Notes: a model not told the origin generated them from the sequence alone. 64,000 nucleotides of DNA from Variovorax sp. S12S4 (GCF_023195515.1 NZ_JALPKR020000002.1:992001-1056000); one strand, 5' to 3'; shown: positions 1 to 9,790, counted from the first letter of the stretch. Translations and numbers: made by a program.

Positions 1-414
1 CGGAAACAGCGCCACCGACGACACGGGCTTGCCGGCCAGCAGCGCGTTGAGGAAATCGACGACGGCAAAGCCGGCACGCTCGATCTTTACGACGGCGCTC
101 TCGGTGCAGCGCTGCGGTTCGGCAATGAAGCCCTGGACCGCGAATTCGATGGAGCCGAGCACCAGCGCCGGCGCGGTGTTGCCCACCATCTGCAAGGCAC
201 CGACGGACTGGTGCAGTTGCTGGCGAGCCATTTGCAGCGGGCCGCTCTCGAGCTCCGAGGTATTGCCTACGTCGCGCACAAAGCGACGCAGCGACTTGGC
301 AACGCTGTCGAGGGATTTCTGGATTTCTCCCAGAACCCAGGCCAGCGGCCCAAGGTCTTCGGTGGCCGGCACATTGCCAGCGAGGGGGGCCGTGGCAGGG
401 GTTTGAATCGACAC
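1..414 (-). CDS. pilL: PilL/ChpA-type chemotaxis histidine kinase, N-terminal part (runs off the left edge)
   Basis: The first 138 codons are visible. GTG at 414 is the only possible start, because an in-frame TAA lies seven codons upstream. The visible part is helical and rich in Ala, Leu and Val, without catalytic motifs. That fits the first Hpt-like segment of the very large hybrid CheA kinases (ChpA/PilL) that control type IV pilus twitching. The call rests mainly on position: it starts 28 bp after the pilJ stop, in the conserved order pilG-pilH-pilI-pilJ-pilL. The kinase, CheW-like and receiver domains would lie outside the window. Confidence 0.75.
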   Translation of the reverse strand, partial: MSIQTPATAPLAGNVPATEDLGPLAWVLGEIQKSLDSVAKSLRRFVRDVGNTSELESGPLQMARQQLHQSVGALQMVGNTAPALVLGSIEFAVQGFIAEPQRCTESAVVKIERAGFAVVDFLNALLAGKPVSSVALFP

Positions 415-442
415 GTTGGATGCTCGCCGTTCTTATCTCTTG

Positions 443-2761
443 TCAGGCAATTTTGAAACGGGCGACGGAGCGGCGCAGTTCTTCGGCCATCTGCGAAAGC
501 TCGCGCACCTGCTGGGCGGTGGTACGGGTACCTTCTCCGGTCTGCTCGGTCACCGCAAAAATGTGCTGGATGTTGGCAGCCACCACGTTGGCCGAATCGG
601 CTTCGCGGGAGGCGGATTGCGAAATCTGCTCAATCAGTTCTGCAAGGCGGCGCGACACGCGGTCAATCTCCGTCAGTGCGGTACCGGCATTGTCGGACAG
701 CTTGGCCCCTTCGACCACACCCTGCGTGGAACGCTCCATGGCGCCCACCGCGTCTTGCGTGTCGGTCTGAATGGCCTTCACCAGCGCCGAAATCTGGCGC
801 GTGGCGTCCGCGGAGCGTTCAGCCAGCCGCTGCACTTCTTCCGCCACCACCGAGAAGCCGCGACCGGCTTCACCGGCCGATGCGGCCTGAATGGCGGCGT
901 TCAGCGCCAGCACGTTCGTCTGTTCGGTAATGTCCGAGATCAGCTCGGTGATTTCACCGATCTCCTGCGAGGATTCGCCCAGGCGCTTGATCCGCTTGGA
1001 GGTTTCCTGGATCTGGTCGCGGATGGAGTTCATACCGCCGATGGCGTTCTGCACGGCCTGCAGGCCCGACGATGCGGCTTGCAGCGACTGGCGCGCCACC
1101 GTGGCGGACTCTTGCGCTTGCGAGGACACGCCGTTGATTCGCTCGGCCATGGTCAGCACCGACTGGCCGGTTTCGCGAATTTCGCGCAGCTGTTCGGTCG
1201 AGGCGGCGAGCAGTTCGGTCGAGGTGCTTTCCACCTGCGACGTCGTCTGCGCCACGCGGGTTGCCGTGTTCTGCACGTTACCCACCAGCAGTCGCAGTTC
1301 TTCCACCGTGTAGTTCACCGAGTCGGCGATGGCGCCGGTGATGTCCTCGGTCACGGTGGCTTCCTGCGTCAGGTCGCCTTCGGCCACTGTCTGCAGTTCG
1401 TTCATCAGCCGAAGAATGGCGGCCTGGTTGGCGTTGTTGATGCGGCCGGCTTCGTCGCTGGCCTGTTCGGCCGCGAGACGTTCGCGTTCGGCGATGGCGG
1501 CACGTTCACGGCCTTCGCGCACCTGCACGAAACCGATGGCGCCTGCCAGGGCCAGGGCGGCCAGCGACAGCACGAACAGCAGCACGATGGTTCCAGCGCC
1601 CAGGCCGGTGCGTGCGGAGAGCTTGTCCTGCAGCTCGCCGAGCGATTTGCGCAGCGGTTCGCTGTCGGTCAGGATGGAAGCCTGCGCTTCGCGCGCGGCC
1701 ACCAGGCCCTGCAGGTTGCCCAGAATGGCGGAGGCCTGCGTGCGCATCTGCTCGTAGGTCTTCAGGATGGCTTCGAGCTGCTGGCGCGTTTGCGGGTCCT
1801 TGGAGCCGGGGAAGCGCTGCTGCGCATTGCCGTCGAGCAGGCCGCGGGTGGTTTCCTGGAAGGTGTTCAGGTCCTTGCCGAGCAGGAACACGGCGTCGGG
1901 GTTCACGCCTTCGACCGTGAAGAATTCGTTGGTCGACTTGCCAATGCGCTGGGTCAGCATCACGAGCTGGCCGGCGGCCGAGATTTCAGGCAGCGTGGCG
2001 TTCTGCTGCATCTTCAGCGAAGCGACGGTTTCCGTCATTTCGAGCAGCGCGGACGATTGCTGGTTGATGTCGCGCAAGGCGGCGCCCACCTGGGTCAGGA
2101 TCTGGCGCTGCGACAGCACGACCTTGGCGCTGGCATCCGCACGGGCGACCAGCGGGTTGATCTTGGCCATGTCCTCGTCGTACTGGTTGCCCACGCGTTC
2201 GAGGCGCAGGGCATCGTCGCCGTTGGTCAGTCCCTGCACGCGGCGCGTGAGGTCGTCGGCGCTGTCCTTCACTTCGACGAACGCGGGCGCACTGCCCACG
2301 AGGGCCTGCGAGATCGATTTGGCGAGACGCTGCGACTGCATCAGCGACTGGCCGGTGGCGGCCACCTGCTGCGCGAGGCGCTCGGCGCGAAGAATGGCCG
2401 AACCGGCCACCAGCAACAGCAGCAGCACCACCACAGCCAGCATGATCGCAAGGATCCGCTGCTGGCGCGCCGGCCTGGAGCCGGCCTTGGCGGCTGCGGC
2501 CTGCGCTTCGTCGAGCGGGCCTGCGGCTGCCTCGTTGGCTGCTTCGCTGGGAGGCAGCGCGCCGTCGGCAAAGCCGGTGGGCGCGGGGTCGGCGGCGGAG
2601 CGGCCTTGTTTTCGGGCGAGGCGGACGGTCTTCTCGTCCAGCGCCTGCACCGTATCGACATCGTCGAGCGACAAGGTGGAACCTGAGCCGTCGACGCGGG
2701 CCTTTTCGTTGCCGCTGTTCGCGGGCAGTAATTTCTTGAACTTGTCGGCGATCGAGCTCAC
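443..2761 (-). CDS. pilJ: Type IV pilus methyl-accepting chemotaxis protein PilJ
   Basis: A 772-aa inner-membrane chemoreceptor that feeds the Pil-Chp system. The reading frame is open further upstream, but GTG at 2761 is preferred because GAAGGA sits six bases before it. It has a cytoplasmic N-terminal tail of about 100 residues, a first membrane helix at about 103-123, a PilJ-type periplasmic/helical region, a second membrane helix near 395-420, then HAMP and a methyl-accepting signalling domain. The hairpin tip motif EQTNVLALNAAIQAA is complete, followed by GRGFSVVAEEVQRLAERS. It lies 43 bp after pilI in one transcription unit. The long acidic/Ala-rich N-terminal tail before the first helix is longer than in Pseudomonas PilJ. 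Confidence 0.92.
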   Translation of the reverse strand: MSSIADKFKKLLPANSGNEKARVDGSGSTLSLDDVDTVQALDEKTVRLARKQGRSAADPAPTGFADGALPPSEAANEAAAGPLDEAQAAAAKAGSRPARQQRILAIMLAVVVLLLLLVAGSAILRAERLAQQVAATGQSLMQSQRLAKSISQALVGSAPAFVEVKDSADDLTRRVQGLTNGDDALRLERVGNQYDEDMAKINPLVARADASAKVVLSQRQILTQVGAALRDINQQSSALLEMTETVASLKMQQNATLPEISAAGQLVMLTQRIGKSTNEFFTVEGVNPDAVFLLGKDLNTFQETTRGLLDGNAQQRFPGSKDPQTRQQLEAILKTYEQMRTQASAILGNLQGLVAAREAQASILTDSEPLRKSLGELQDKLSARTGLGAGTIVLLFVLSLAALALAGAIGFVQVREGRERAAIAERERLAAEQASDEAGRINNANQAAILRLMNELQTVAEGDLTQEATVTEDITGAIADSVNYTVEELRLLVGNVQNTATRVAQTTSQVESTSTELLAASTEQLREIRETGQSVLTMAERINGVSSQAQESATVARQSLQAASSGLQAVQNAIGGMNSIRDQIQETSKRIKRLGESSQEIGEITELISDITEQTNVLALNAAIQAASAGEAGRGFSVVAEEVQRLAERSADATRQISALVKAIQTDTQDAVGAMERSTQGVVEGAKLSDNAGTALTEIDRVSRRLAELIEQISQSASREADSANVVAANIQHIFAVTEQTGEGTRTTAQQVRELSQMAEELRRSVARFKIA

Positions 2762-2804
2762 GGTCGGTCCTTCAGGGTGGTTGTCTTTGGGCTGTGCGAA
2801 AGCA

Positions 2805-3338
2805 CTAGGCGCCAATACTCAAAAACTCGGGTTGCTGCGAAAGCGCCTGCAGGTTGATCTCCTGCCAGCGCTCACCCGCCGCATCGGTGTACAGATGCCC
2901 CAGCCACGCGGGTGCTTCTGCGCTTGGCGGCTCCGCGGCCGTGAAGGCCTCGGCGCCGCGCAACCCCGCCAGTCGGTCGACCAGCAATGCGCAGTTGACT
3001 TCGAGCAGCTCGTTGAGGGCAACGAGCCGCGATTGCATCCGGGCCGCCTCGGTGGCAGCCGGTCCGCTCGGAACGCCCGAGGCGAATGCCGATAGCTGCA
3101 CCACGCCGAAGAGGCCGCCGCGCAGGTTGGCAACGCCAAGGAACCAGGGCTCCGTGTAGGGTACGGGCTGGGGGGGCGTCCAGGGAAAAATTTCGCCCGC
3201 GTGGCCGAGAGGAAAGAGGTACTTGCCCTCTCCCGCCTCGACCGCGAGCCACGTGGCGGCGACGCCAGTCGTGCGTGCGGCCTGCAGGCGGCTTGCTAGC
3301 CGGGACTGGAAGGCTCGGAGAGCGTCGCGATTCGCCAT
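2805..3338 (-). CDS. pilI: Type IV pilus CheW-like adaptor PilI
   Basis: A 177-aa protein with one CheW-like domain. Typical CheW features are visible: an N-terminal beta strand pair (KYLFPLGHAGEIFPW), then VANLRGGLFGVVQL, which matches the conserved G(V)xNLRG segment, and a C-terminal strand set. It is expected to couple PilJ to the PilL kinase at the inner membrane. It sits 19 bp after pilH and 43 bp before pilJ, so co-transcription is likely. No anomaly seen. Confidence 0.88.
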   Translation of the reverse strand: MANRDALRAFQSRLASRLQAARTTGVAATWLAVEAGEGKYLFPLGHAGEIFPWTPPQPVPYTEPWFLGVANLRGGLFGVVQLSAFASGVPSGPAATEAARMQSRLVALNELLEVNCALLVDRLAGLRGAEAFTAAEPPSAEAPAWLGHLYTDAAGERWQEINLQALSQQPEFLSIGA

Positions 3339-3357
3339 GGACTCGGTCGGCTCCAGC

Positions 3358-3723
3358 TCAGGCGAGCGCGGTGATCTTCGACATCAGGTCGGCCTCGTTG
3401 ACCGGCTTCACGATGTAGTCGCGAGCGCCCTGGCGCATGCCCCAGACGCGATCGGTTTCCTGGTTCTTGCTGGTGCACAGGATGATCGGGATGGTGCCGT
3501 ACTTCGGGTCGCGGGCAATCGCGCGCGTCAGCTGAAAGCCGTTCTGGCCGGGCATGACCACGTCCATGAGGATCAGGTCGGGCTGCTCTTCCTCGAGACG
3601 GCGCATGGCGTCGTCGGCGTTTTCGGCGGTCTTGACGGCAAAGCCGTTCTTGCGGAGCAGGTCTGACAGGAACACCAGTTCCGTCTTGGAGTCGTCGACG
3701 ACGAGGATTTTTCGAATGGGCAT
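3358..3723 (-). CDS. pilH: Twitching motility response regulator PilH
   Basis: A 121-aa stand-alone receiver domain. It shows the acidic pair in ILVVDDSKTE, the phosphoacceptor Asp in LILMDVVMPG, the Thr/Ser position in LCTSK and the conserved Lys in YIVKPV. It has no output domain, as expected for PilH, which antagonises PilG in pilus extension/retraction control. The ATG directly abuts the pilG stop codon, with no base between them, which argues for translational coupling. Confidence 0.92.
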   Translation of the reverse strand: MPIRKILVVDDSKTELVFLSDLLRKNGFAVKTAENADDAMRRLEEEQPDLILMDVVMPGQNGFQLTRAIARDPKYGTIPIILCTSKNQETDRVWGMRQGARDYIVKPVNEADLMSKITALA

Positions 3724-4122
3724 TTACTGCACTTCCTGTTGAACAATGCCAAACTGCTGCACGGCCTGCAGCAGCTGGTCTTTGGTGAAAGGTTTGGTCA
3801 GGTAGTCCTGCGACCCGACCATGCGGCCGCGAGCCTTGTCGAAGACGCCGTCTTTCGAAGAGAGCATCACGACCGGAACATTGGAGAATTGAGCGTTGCG
3901 CTTGATGATGGCGCAGGTCTGATAACCGTCCAGGCGGGGCATCAGGATGTCGCAGAAAATCAGATGCGGCTTGTGATCGTTGATTTTCGAGAGCGCGTCA
4001 AAGCCGTCTTCCGCAAGAAGAACCTCGTGCCCGCCCTGCTTCAGAAATATTTCGGCACTGCGCCGGATCGTATTGCTGTCATCGATGACAAGCACCTTGT
4101 AACCTGATCCATTCGGCCCCAT
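3724..4122 (-). CDS. pilG: Twitching motility response regulator PilG
   Basis: A 132-aa single receiver domain: VLVIDDSNTIRRSAEIFLKQGG at the N terminus, phosphoacceptor Asp in LIFCDILMPRLDG, SSKDG, and Lys in YLTKPF. The family motif SNTIRRSAE is typical of PilG. ATG at 4122 is chosen because AGCAGGAG lies eight bases upstream; an in-frame GTG at 4131 has no such site. First gene of the pilGHIJL run, 83 bp downstream of the rubredoxin gene. Confidence 0.93.
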   Translation of the reverse strand: MGPNGSGYKVLVIDDSNTIRRSAEIFLKQGGHEVLLAEDGFDALSKINDHKPHLIFCDILMPRLDGYQTCAIIKRNAQFSNVPVVMLSSKDGVFDKARGRMVGSQDYLTKPFTKDQLLQAVQQFGIVQQEVQ

Positions 4123-4205
4123 TGCACACACTCCTGCTGAGATGAGACTTGGATGCCCGCCGCGCCGTACATCGACGCAAATCGCGTAGCCCTATGCCAT
4201 GCTCT

Positions 4206-4376
4206 TCAGATTTCAACCATTTCGAAGTCTTCCTTGCGCGCACCGCACTCAGGACAGGTCCAGTTCATCGGGACATCGGCCCAGGCCGTGCCTGCCGCGA
4301 TGCCGTCCTCCGGCACACCAACCGCTTCGTCATAGATCCACCCACAAATCAGGCACATCCAAGTTTTCGTATTCAT
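4206..4376 (-). CDS. rubA: Rubredoxin
   Basis: A 56-aa protein, short enough to be missed by length-filtered gene calls. It has the complete rubredoxin iron site: [14 protein letters not shown] near the N terminus and [14 protein letters not shown] near the C terminus, giving two CxxCG loops that bind one Fe by four Cys. Aromatic residues (Trp6, Trp13, Tyr15, Trp32, Trp39) are at typical core positions. It carries electrons to soluble or membrane oxidoreductases in the cytoplasm; the partner is not evident here. Located between divergent thiD and co-directional pilG, a common order in related genomes. Confidence 0.93.
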   Translation of the reverse strand: MNTKTWMCLICGWIYDEAVGVPEDGIAAGTAWADVPMNWTCPECGARKEDFEMVEI

Positions 4377-4487
4377 CGGAGCTTAAAGTCCTTGTTCATT
4401 AAATGCAACGAGTGTATCTATGCGTATCTCACTGGCGGACGGTAAACGTCGCGCCTATGCCACCATCCAGGGGATTTTGCCCGGCGT

Positions 4488-5453
4488 ATGACCATTTACT
4501 TACATCCAGCAGACAACGCCCGCAAACCGGGCGATCTTAACGACCCCCCGGCGGACGCCGAAGAGGTGGCCGAGCGCGACCTGAATCCGCCCTGCGTGCT
4601 GGTCTTCAACGCCAGCGATCCGAGCGGCGCCGGCGGCCTGGGCGCCGATGCCCTGGCCATGGCGTCGGTGGGCGCCCACATGCTTCCCGTGGTCACGGGG
4701 GCCTACGCCCGGGACACGGCCGAGATATTCGACCATTTCGCCTTCGACGAAGAGGCCGTGGCCGAGCAGGCGCGCGCCATCCTCGAGGACGTGGAAGTCC
4801 AGCTCATCAAGGTGGGATTCGTGGGCAGCCCCGACACCCTGAGCACCATCGCCGAGACCGCCTCCGACTACCCGGAAGTGCCGCTGGTGGCCTATATGCC
4901 CAACCTCTCGTGGTGGGACGAGAACCTGATCGAGCCCTATCTGGACGCTTTTCGGGAGTTACTTCTTCCCCAGGCCACAGTGTTGGTTGGAAACCACAGT
5001 ACGCTCTGGCGATGGCTGCTTCCCGACTGGAGCGGCGACCGTCCGCCCGGTGCGCGCGACATTGCCAAGGCCGCGGGGGAGTTCGGCGTGCCCTACACCC
5101 TGGTGACCGGCATGGTGCTGCCCGACCAGTTCATCGACAACGTGCTGGCCTCCCCGCAGTCAGTGCTCGCCAGCGAGAAATACGAGCGGCTCGAGGCCGT
5201 TTTTGCCGGCGCCGGCGACACCTTGTCGGCCGCGCTTGCCGCCCTGCTCGCAAGCGGTACCGACCTGGTGGCCGCTACCAGCGAAGCCCTGGCCTACATG
5301 GACCGCTGCCTGGACGCGGGCTTCAGGCCCGGCATGGGCCATGTGCTGCCCGACCGCCTGTTCTGGGCCGAGCCCGAAGACGACGAAGACGACGGTGAAG
5401 ACCCCGACGCATCCCCAGACTTTGCCCTGCCCCCTCACGACACCAGACATTGA
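4488..5453 (+). CDS. thiD: ThiD-like hydroxymethylpyrimidine/phosphomethylpyrimidine kinase
   Basis: A 321-aa ribokinase-fold kinase of the ThiD branch, expected to phosphorylate HMP and HMP-P in thiamine synthesis. Visible features are [17 protein letters not shown] near residue 40 (the usual family form is DPSGGAGIQAD), and the anion-hole/catalytic motif [16 protein letters not shown]. It is longer than E. coli ThiD (266 aa) because of a polar N-terminal extension of about 33 residues and an acidic C-terminal tail ([15 protein letters not shown]). Its TGA overlaps the hemL ATG (TGATG), so the two are probably translated together. The divergent N-terminal motif leaves substrate specificity less certain than the fold. 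Confidence 0.78.
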   Translation: MTIYLHPADNARKPGDLNDPPADAEEVAERDLNPPCVLVFNASDPSGAGGLGADALAMASVGAHMLPVVTGAYARDTAEIFDHFAFDEEAVAEQARAILEDVEVQLIKVGFVGSPDTLSTIAETASDYPEVPLVAYMPNLSWWDENLIEPYLDAFRELLLPQATVLVGNHSTLWRWLLPDWSGDRPPGARDIAKAAGEFGVPYTLVTGMVLPDQFIDNVLASPQSVLASEKYERLEAVFAGAGDTLSAALAALLASGTDLVAATSEALAYMDRCLDAGFRPGMGHVLPDRLFWAEPEDDEDDGEDPDASPDFALPPHDTRH

Positions 5454-6748
5454 TGCCAAACGCTGACCAAAACGACATTCTTTTCGACCGCGCCCGCGCC
5501 GTCATTCCCGGCGGCGTCAATTCGCCCGTGCGCGCCTTCAAGGCCGTGGGCGGCACGCCGCGCTTCATCCGCCGTGCCGAAGGCGCCTACTTCTGGGACG
5601 CCAACGACAAGCGCTACATCGACTACATCGGATCGTGGGGGCCGATGATCCTGGGCCACGGCCACCCGGCCGTCGTCGAGGCGGTGCAGAAGGCCGTGCT
5701 CGAGGGTTTCTCGTACGGCGCGCCCACCGAGCGCGAAATCGAGCTGGCCGAAGCCATCCTCGCGCTGGTGCCCTCGATGGAGATGGTGCGGCTGGTGAGC
5801 TCGGGCACCGAAGCCGCCATGAGCGCGCTGCGCCTGGCGCGCGGCGCTACGGGCCGCAAGCACATCATCAAGTTCGAAGGCTGCTACCACGGCCACGCCG
5901 ATGCGCTGCTGGTGAAGGCCGGCTCGGGCCTGGCCACCTTCGGCCACCCCACTTCGGCCGGCGTACCGCCCGAAGTCACGCAGCACACGCTGGTGCTCGA
6001 GTACAACAACATCGCGCAGCTCGAAGAAGCCTTTGCGCTGCACGGCAACGACATCGCCTGCCTGATGATCGAGGCGATTGCCGGCAACATGAACTTCGTG
6101 CGAGCCACGCCCGAATTTGCCAAGCGCTGCCGTGATCTGTGCACGCAGCACGGCGCGCTGCTGGTGTTCGACGAAGTGATGACCGGCTTTCGCGTGGGGC
6201 TGCACGGCGCCCAGGGCGTGCTGGGCATCACGCCCGACCTCACGGTGCTCGGCAAGGTCATCGGCGGCGGCATGCCGCTAGCGGCTTTCGGCGGCCCGCG
6301 CGCCATCATGGAGCAGCTTGCACCCCTGGGCCCGGTGTACCAGGCCGGCACGCTTTCGGGCAACCCCGTGGCCACGGCCTGCGGCCTGGCAACGCTGAAG
6401 GAAATCGCCAAGCCCGGCTTCTACGAAGCGCTGTCGAAGAAAACGCAGTCGCTCGTCGCGGGCCTCAAGGCTGCCGCGGCGGCCGAAGGCCAGCCCTTCA
6501 ACGCCGACAGCGAAGGCGGCATGTTCGGCTTCTTCCTGATGAACGAGCTGCCGCAGAACTACGCCACGGTGATGACCACCGACAACGCAAAGTTCAACGC
6601 GCTGTTCCACGGCCTGCTCGATCGCGGCGTGTACATCGCACCAGCGCTTTACGAAGCGGGCTTTGTGAGCGCCGCGCACAGCGACGACGACATCGCCGCC
6701 ACGATCGAGGCTGCCAGGCAGATCTTCAAGGCCTCCGGGCCCCGCTAA
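5453..6748 (+). CDS. hemL: Glutamate-1-semialdehyde 2,1-aminomutase HemL
   Basis: A 431-aa PLP enzyme converting glutamate-1-semialdehyde to 5-aminolevulinate in the C5 route to tetrapyrroles. The start [13 protein letters not shown], the PLP-site segment [10 protein letters not shown] and the Schiff-base lysine in [17 protein letters not shown] (Lys268) are all present. Length matches the family. The ATG at 5453 overlaps the preceding TGA; a TTG one codon upstream is not preferred. Convergent with purH across a hairpin terminator. Confidence 0.96.
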   Translation: MPNADQNDILFDRARAVIPGGVNSPVRAFKAVGGTPRFIRRAEGAYFWDANDKRYIDYIGSWGPMILGHGHPAVVEAVQKAVLEGFSYGAPTEREIELAEAILALVPSMEMVRLVSSGTEAAMSALRLARGATGRKHIIKFEGCYHGHADALLVKAGSGLATFGHPTSAGVPPEVTQHTLVLEYNNIAQLEEAFALHGNDIACLMIEAIAGNMNFVRATPEFAKRCRDLCTQHGALLVFDEVMTGFRVGLHGAQGVLGITPDLTVLGKVIGGGMPLAAFGGPRAIMEQLAPLGPVYQAGTLSGNPVATACGLATLKEIAKPGFYEALSKKTQSLVAGLKAAAAAEGQPFNADSEGGMFGFFLMNELPQNYATVMTTDNAKFNALFHGLLDRGVYIAPALYEAGFVSAAHSDDDIAATIEAARQIFKASGPR

Positions 6749-6765
6749 GGGCGAACCTCCGGCCA

Positions 6766-6816
6766 AGAAAAAGCCGGGCTGCGCACGCCAGCAAAACGCT
6801 GGCGGTACAGCCCGGC
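6766..6816 (-). terminator. Rho-independent terminator of purH (between convergent hemL and purH)
   Basis: On the minus strand, GCCGGGCTG...CAGCCCGGC (outer stem) and CGCCAGC...GCTGGCG (inner stem) form a long hairpin with a GTTTT loop, followed by CTTTTTCTT. The outer arms lie at 6773-6781 and 6808-6816, the inner arms at 6786-6792 and 6798-6804. The U tract is on the purH side only, so it should terminate purH efficiently; hemL could use the hairpin weakly. Confidence 0.85.
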
Positions 6817-6839
6817 CTTGCCCGAAGGGCCGTTGATGC

Positions 6840-8456
6840 TCAGTGGCGGAAGTGGCGCACGCCCGAAAGCACCATGACCACGCCGCGCTCGTCGGCCGCG
6901 TCGATCACTTCCTGGTCGCGCATCGAACCACCGGGCTGAATGACGCAGCTCGCACCGGCGTCGACCACCACGTCGAGGCCGTCGCGGAACGGGAAGAAGG
7001 CATCGCTCGCCACCGCCGTGTCCTTGAGCGACAGGCCCGCATGCTCGGCCTTGATGCTCGCGATGCGCGCCGAATCGAGGCGACTCATCTGGCCCGCACC
7101 CACGCCCATGGTCATGCCACCGGCGCAGAACACGATGGCGTTGCTCTTCACGTACTTGGCCACCTTCCATGCGAACAGCAGGTCTTGCAGTTGCTCGGGC
7201 GTGGGTTGCTTCCTGGTGACCACCTTGAGGTCGCTCGCCGCGAGCTCGTGGTTGTCCGCGGTCTGGATCAAGAGGCCCGAGCCGACGCGCTTGACGTCCA
7301 TCGCGTTGCGGCCGCTGTCCCAGTCGGTAGCGCCGCCCTTGGAAACCTTCGGAAGAGCAATCTCGAGCACGCGAACGTTGAGCTTGGCCTTGGTCGCCTG
7401 GAACACCTCGAGCGCCTCGGGCGTGTAGCCCGGCGCCATCAGCACTTCGACGAACTGCTTGGCAATGGCCTGCGCCGTCTCGCCGTCGACCGGGCGGTTG
7501 AAGGCGATGATGCCGCCGAAGGCCGAAGTCGGATCGGTCTTGAAGGCCTTGCCGTAAGCCTCGGCCGCGTCCTTGCCCACGGCCACGCCGCAGGGGTTGG
7601 CGTGCTTCACGATCACGCAGGCCGGCACGTCGAAGCTCTTCACGCATTCCCATGCGGCGTCGGCATCGGCGATGTTGTTGTAGCTGAGCTCCTTGCCCTG
7701 CAGCTGCTTCGCGGACACGAGCGAGCCAGGCGCCGGGTGCAGATCGCGGTAGAACGCGGCCTGCTGGTGCGGGTTCTCGCCATAGCGCAGGTCTTGCACC
7801 TTCACGAAACGGCCGTTGCTTTGCGCCGGGAACAGCGAGCGTGTGGGCGACGGCTGGCCGATGCTGGCCTCGAAGTCGATGGCCGAAAGGTAGTCGCTGA
7901 TGGCGCCGTCGTAGTCGGCAATGCGGTTGAACGCAGCGACCGAGAAAGTGAACTTGGTCTTGTCGCTGAGCTTGCCGCCGGCCTGCAGCTCGGCCAGCGC
8001 CACGGGGTACTGCGAGGCGTCGGTCAGCACGCCCACGTCCTTCCAGTTCTTGGCCGCGCTGCGCACCATGGCCGGGCCGCCGATGTCGATGTTCTCGATG
8101 GCATCTTCGAGCGTGCAGCCGGCCTTGGCCACCGTGGCTTCGAACGGATAGAGATTGACCACCAGCAGGTCGATGGTGTCGATGCCGTGCTCCTTGATGG
8201 CCGCCACGTGCGCCGGCAGGTCGCGCCGCGCCAGCAGGCCGCCGTGGATCTTGGGATGCAGCGTCTTCACACGGCCGTCGAGCATTTCAGGAAAACCGGT
8301 GTGGTCGGCCACTTCGGTCACAGGCAAGCCGGCATCGGCCAGCAGCTTGGCGGTGCCGCCGGTGGACAGCAGCTTGATGCCAAGGCCGTGCAGCGCTTGC
8401 GCGAATTCGAGGATGCCGGTTTTGTCGGAGACGGAGATGAGTGCGGTCTGGGCCAT
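6840..8456 (-). CDS. purH: Bifunctional AICAR transformylase/IMP cyclohydrolase PurH
   Basis: A 538-aa enzyme for the last two steps of IMP synthesis. The N-terminal MGS-like cyclohydrolase domain (about 1-195) begins [11 protein letters not shown] and contains STGGTAKLL and HPKIHGGLL. The C-terminal transformylase domain includes [16 protein letters not shown] and the catalytic [11 protein letters not shown] motif, and ends in the typical GVRHFRH. It is 16 bp downstream of fis, in the betaproteobacterial order dusB-fis-purH, and ends in a clear hairpin terminator. Confidence 0.97.
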   Translation of the reverse strand: MAQTALISVSDKTGILEFAQALHGLGIKLLSTGGTAKLLADAGLPVTEVADHTGFPEMLDGRVKTLHPKIHGGLLARRDLPAHVAAIKEHGIDTIDLLVVNLYPFEATVAKAGCTLEDAIENIDIGGPAMVRSAAKNWKDVGVLTDASQYPVALAELQAGGKLSDKTKFTFSVAAFNRIADYDGAISDYLSAIDFEASIGQPSPTRSLFPAQSNGRFVKVQDLRYGENPHQQAAFYRDLHPAPGSLVSAKQLQGKELSYNNIADADAAWECVKSFDVPACVIVKHANPCGVAVGKDAAEAYGKAFKTDPTSAFGGIIAFNRPVDGETAQAIAKQFVEVLMAPGYTPEALEVFQATKAKLNVRVLEIALPKVSKGGATDWDSGRNAMDVKRVGSGLLIQTADNHELAASDLKVVTRKQPTPEQLQDLLFAWKVAKYVKSNAIVFCAGGMTMGVGAGQMSRLDSARIASIKAEHAGLSLKDTAVASDAFFPFRDGLDVVVDAGASCVIQPGGSMRDQEVIDAADERGVVMVLSGVRHFRH

Positions 8457-8472
8457 GGAATATGCCGTGTAG

Positions 8473-8709
8473 TTATTTCAAAAGTTTGTGTTCAACCAGC
8501 TTCTTGCGAAGCGTGTTGCGATTCAGGCCCAACCATTGCGCAGCCTTCGACTGGTTGCCCTCGGCGCGCGTCATCACGACATCGAGCAGAGGCTTCTCGA
8601 CCACGCGCACGAGCATCTCGTACATGCCGTCGGGTTCGGTGCCGCGCAAATCGCGAAAGTAGCTGTCCAGACTGGTGCGAACGCAGTCCTCGATGTGTTT
8701 CTTGCTCAT
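8473..8709 (-). CDS. fis: Fis-family DNA-binding protein
   Basis: A 78-aa nucleoid-type regulator. The C-terminal helix-turn-helix reads [22 protein letters not shown], the Fis/NtrC-type recognition helix. ATG at 8709 (MSKKHIED) is chosen because it starts the conserved domain and has a purine-rich GAAGAAAAG upstream. The frame remains open further upstream, but that part overlaps dusB. It sits between dusB (22 bp) and purH (16 bp). Betaproteobacterial Fis in this position is shorter than the 98-aa E. coli protein, as seen here. Confidence 0.92.
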   Translation of the reverse strand: MSKKHIEDCVRTSLDSYFRDLRGTEPDGMYEMLVRVVEKPLLDVVMTRAEGNQSKAAQWLGLNRNTLRKKLVEHKLLK

Positions 8710-8731
8710 GCTTTTCTTCTCTTCTTCTCTC

Positions 8732-9790
8732 TCAATCAGCGGCGCAGGAGGCCTCCTCTTCACCGGACAGCTCTTCGGCCGCCTGGTGCACGGGCATGCG
8801 GTCCATGCGGTCCGCCAACCCGTCGAAATAATCGCCGACCGCACGCAGCTGCGCGGCGGAATCTTCGATGGTGTTCATCTGCGCGCGGAAGGCTTCGCCG
8901 TCCGGTAGCGTACGCACATACCAGCCGATGTGCTTGCGCGCAGTGCGCACGCCGCTGAACTCACCGTAGAGCGCATAGTGCTCCACCAGATGGTCGAGCA
9001 GCAAGCGGCGAACCTCTATGACCAGCGGCGGCGCAAGATGCGTACCCGTTGCAAGAAAGTGAGAAATCTCACGGAAGATCCAGGGCCGGCCTTGCGCCGC
9101 GCGGCCGATCATCACCGCATCGGCACCGGTGGCCGCGAGCACGTCGCGCGCCTTCTCCGGTGAATTGATGTCGCCGTTGGCCACCACGGGAATGCGCACC
9201 GCCGCCTTCACGGCGGCAATGGTGTCGTACTCGGCGCTGCCCTTGTAGCCTTGCTCTCGCGTGCGGCCATGCACGGTGAGCATCTGCACGCCGGCCGATT
9301 CGAAGTCGCGCGCGAGCCTCACCGCATTGCGGTGCTCCTGGCTCCAGCCGGTGCGCATCTTGAGCGTGACCGGCACGTTGAACGGTTGAGCCGCATCCAC
9401 CACCGCCTGCACGATCTCGCGCGCCAGCGGCTCGTCGCGCATCAGCGCCGAGCCGGCCCACTTGTTGCAGACCTTCTTGGCCGGGCAGCCCATGTTGATG
9501 TCGATGATCTGCGCACCACGTTCGATGTTGTAGACCGTGGCCTCGGCCATCATGGCCGCATCGGTGCCGGCGATCTGCACCGCGATGGGGCCGGGCTCGC
9601 CGTCATGGTTGGCGCGGCGCGATGTCTTGAGCGTGTTCCACAGGTCTTTGCGCGAGGTCACCATCTCGCTGACCGCATAGCCCGCACCCAGTTGGCGGCA
9701 CAGCATGCGGAACGGCCGGTCCGTCACGCCGGCCATGGGCGCGGCGAACAGGCGGTTTTCCAGCGTGTGAGTGCCGATCTGCAGGGTCAT
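8732..9790 (-). CDS. dusB: tRNA-dihydrouridine synthase DusB
   Basis: A 352-aa FMN enzyme reducing uridine in the tRNA D loop. It starts MTLQIGTHTLENRLFAAPMAGVTDRPFR, the DusB N terminus, and carries the catalytic Cys in DINMGCPAKKV, the FMN-binding TVHGRTREQGY and the phosphate-binding NGDINSPEKA...GADAVMIGRAA. An in-frame extension to 9931 is rejected because it adds an unrelated, poorly composed leader. No good Shine-Dalgarno precedes ATG 9790, so the start is supported by homology, not by the ribosome site. First gene of dusB-fis-purH. Confidence 0.93.
   Translation of the reverse strand: MTLQIGTHTLENRLFAAPMAGVTDRPFRMLCRQLGAGYAVSEMVTSRKDLWNTLKTSRRANHDGEPGPIAVQIAGTDAAMMAEATVYNIERGAQIIDINMGCPAKKVCNKWAGSALMRDEPLAREIVQAVVDAAQPFNVPVTLKMRTGWSQEHRNAVRLARDFESAGVQMLTVHGRTREQGYKGSAEYDTIAAVKAAVRIPVVANGDINSPEKARDVLAATGADAVMIGRAAQGRPWIFREISHFLATGTHLAPPLVIEVRRLLLDHLVEHYALYGEFSGVRTARKHIGWYVRTLPDGEAFRAQMNTIEDSAAQLRAVGDYFDGLADRMDRMPVHQAAEELSGEEEASCAAD

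Noticed and set aside
416..2686. Open frame of 756 codons on the plus strand
   Set aside because: Exactly antisense to pilJ; His/Arg/Gly-rich composition typical of the complementary frame of GC-rich coding sequence; no family features.
6843..8831. Open frame of 662 codons on the plus strand
   Set aside because: Antisense to purH, fis and the dusB end; composition artefact of high GC3.
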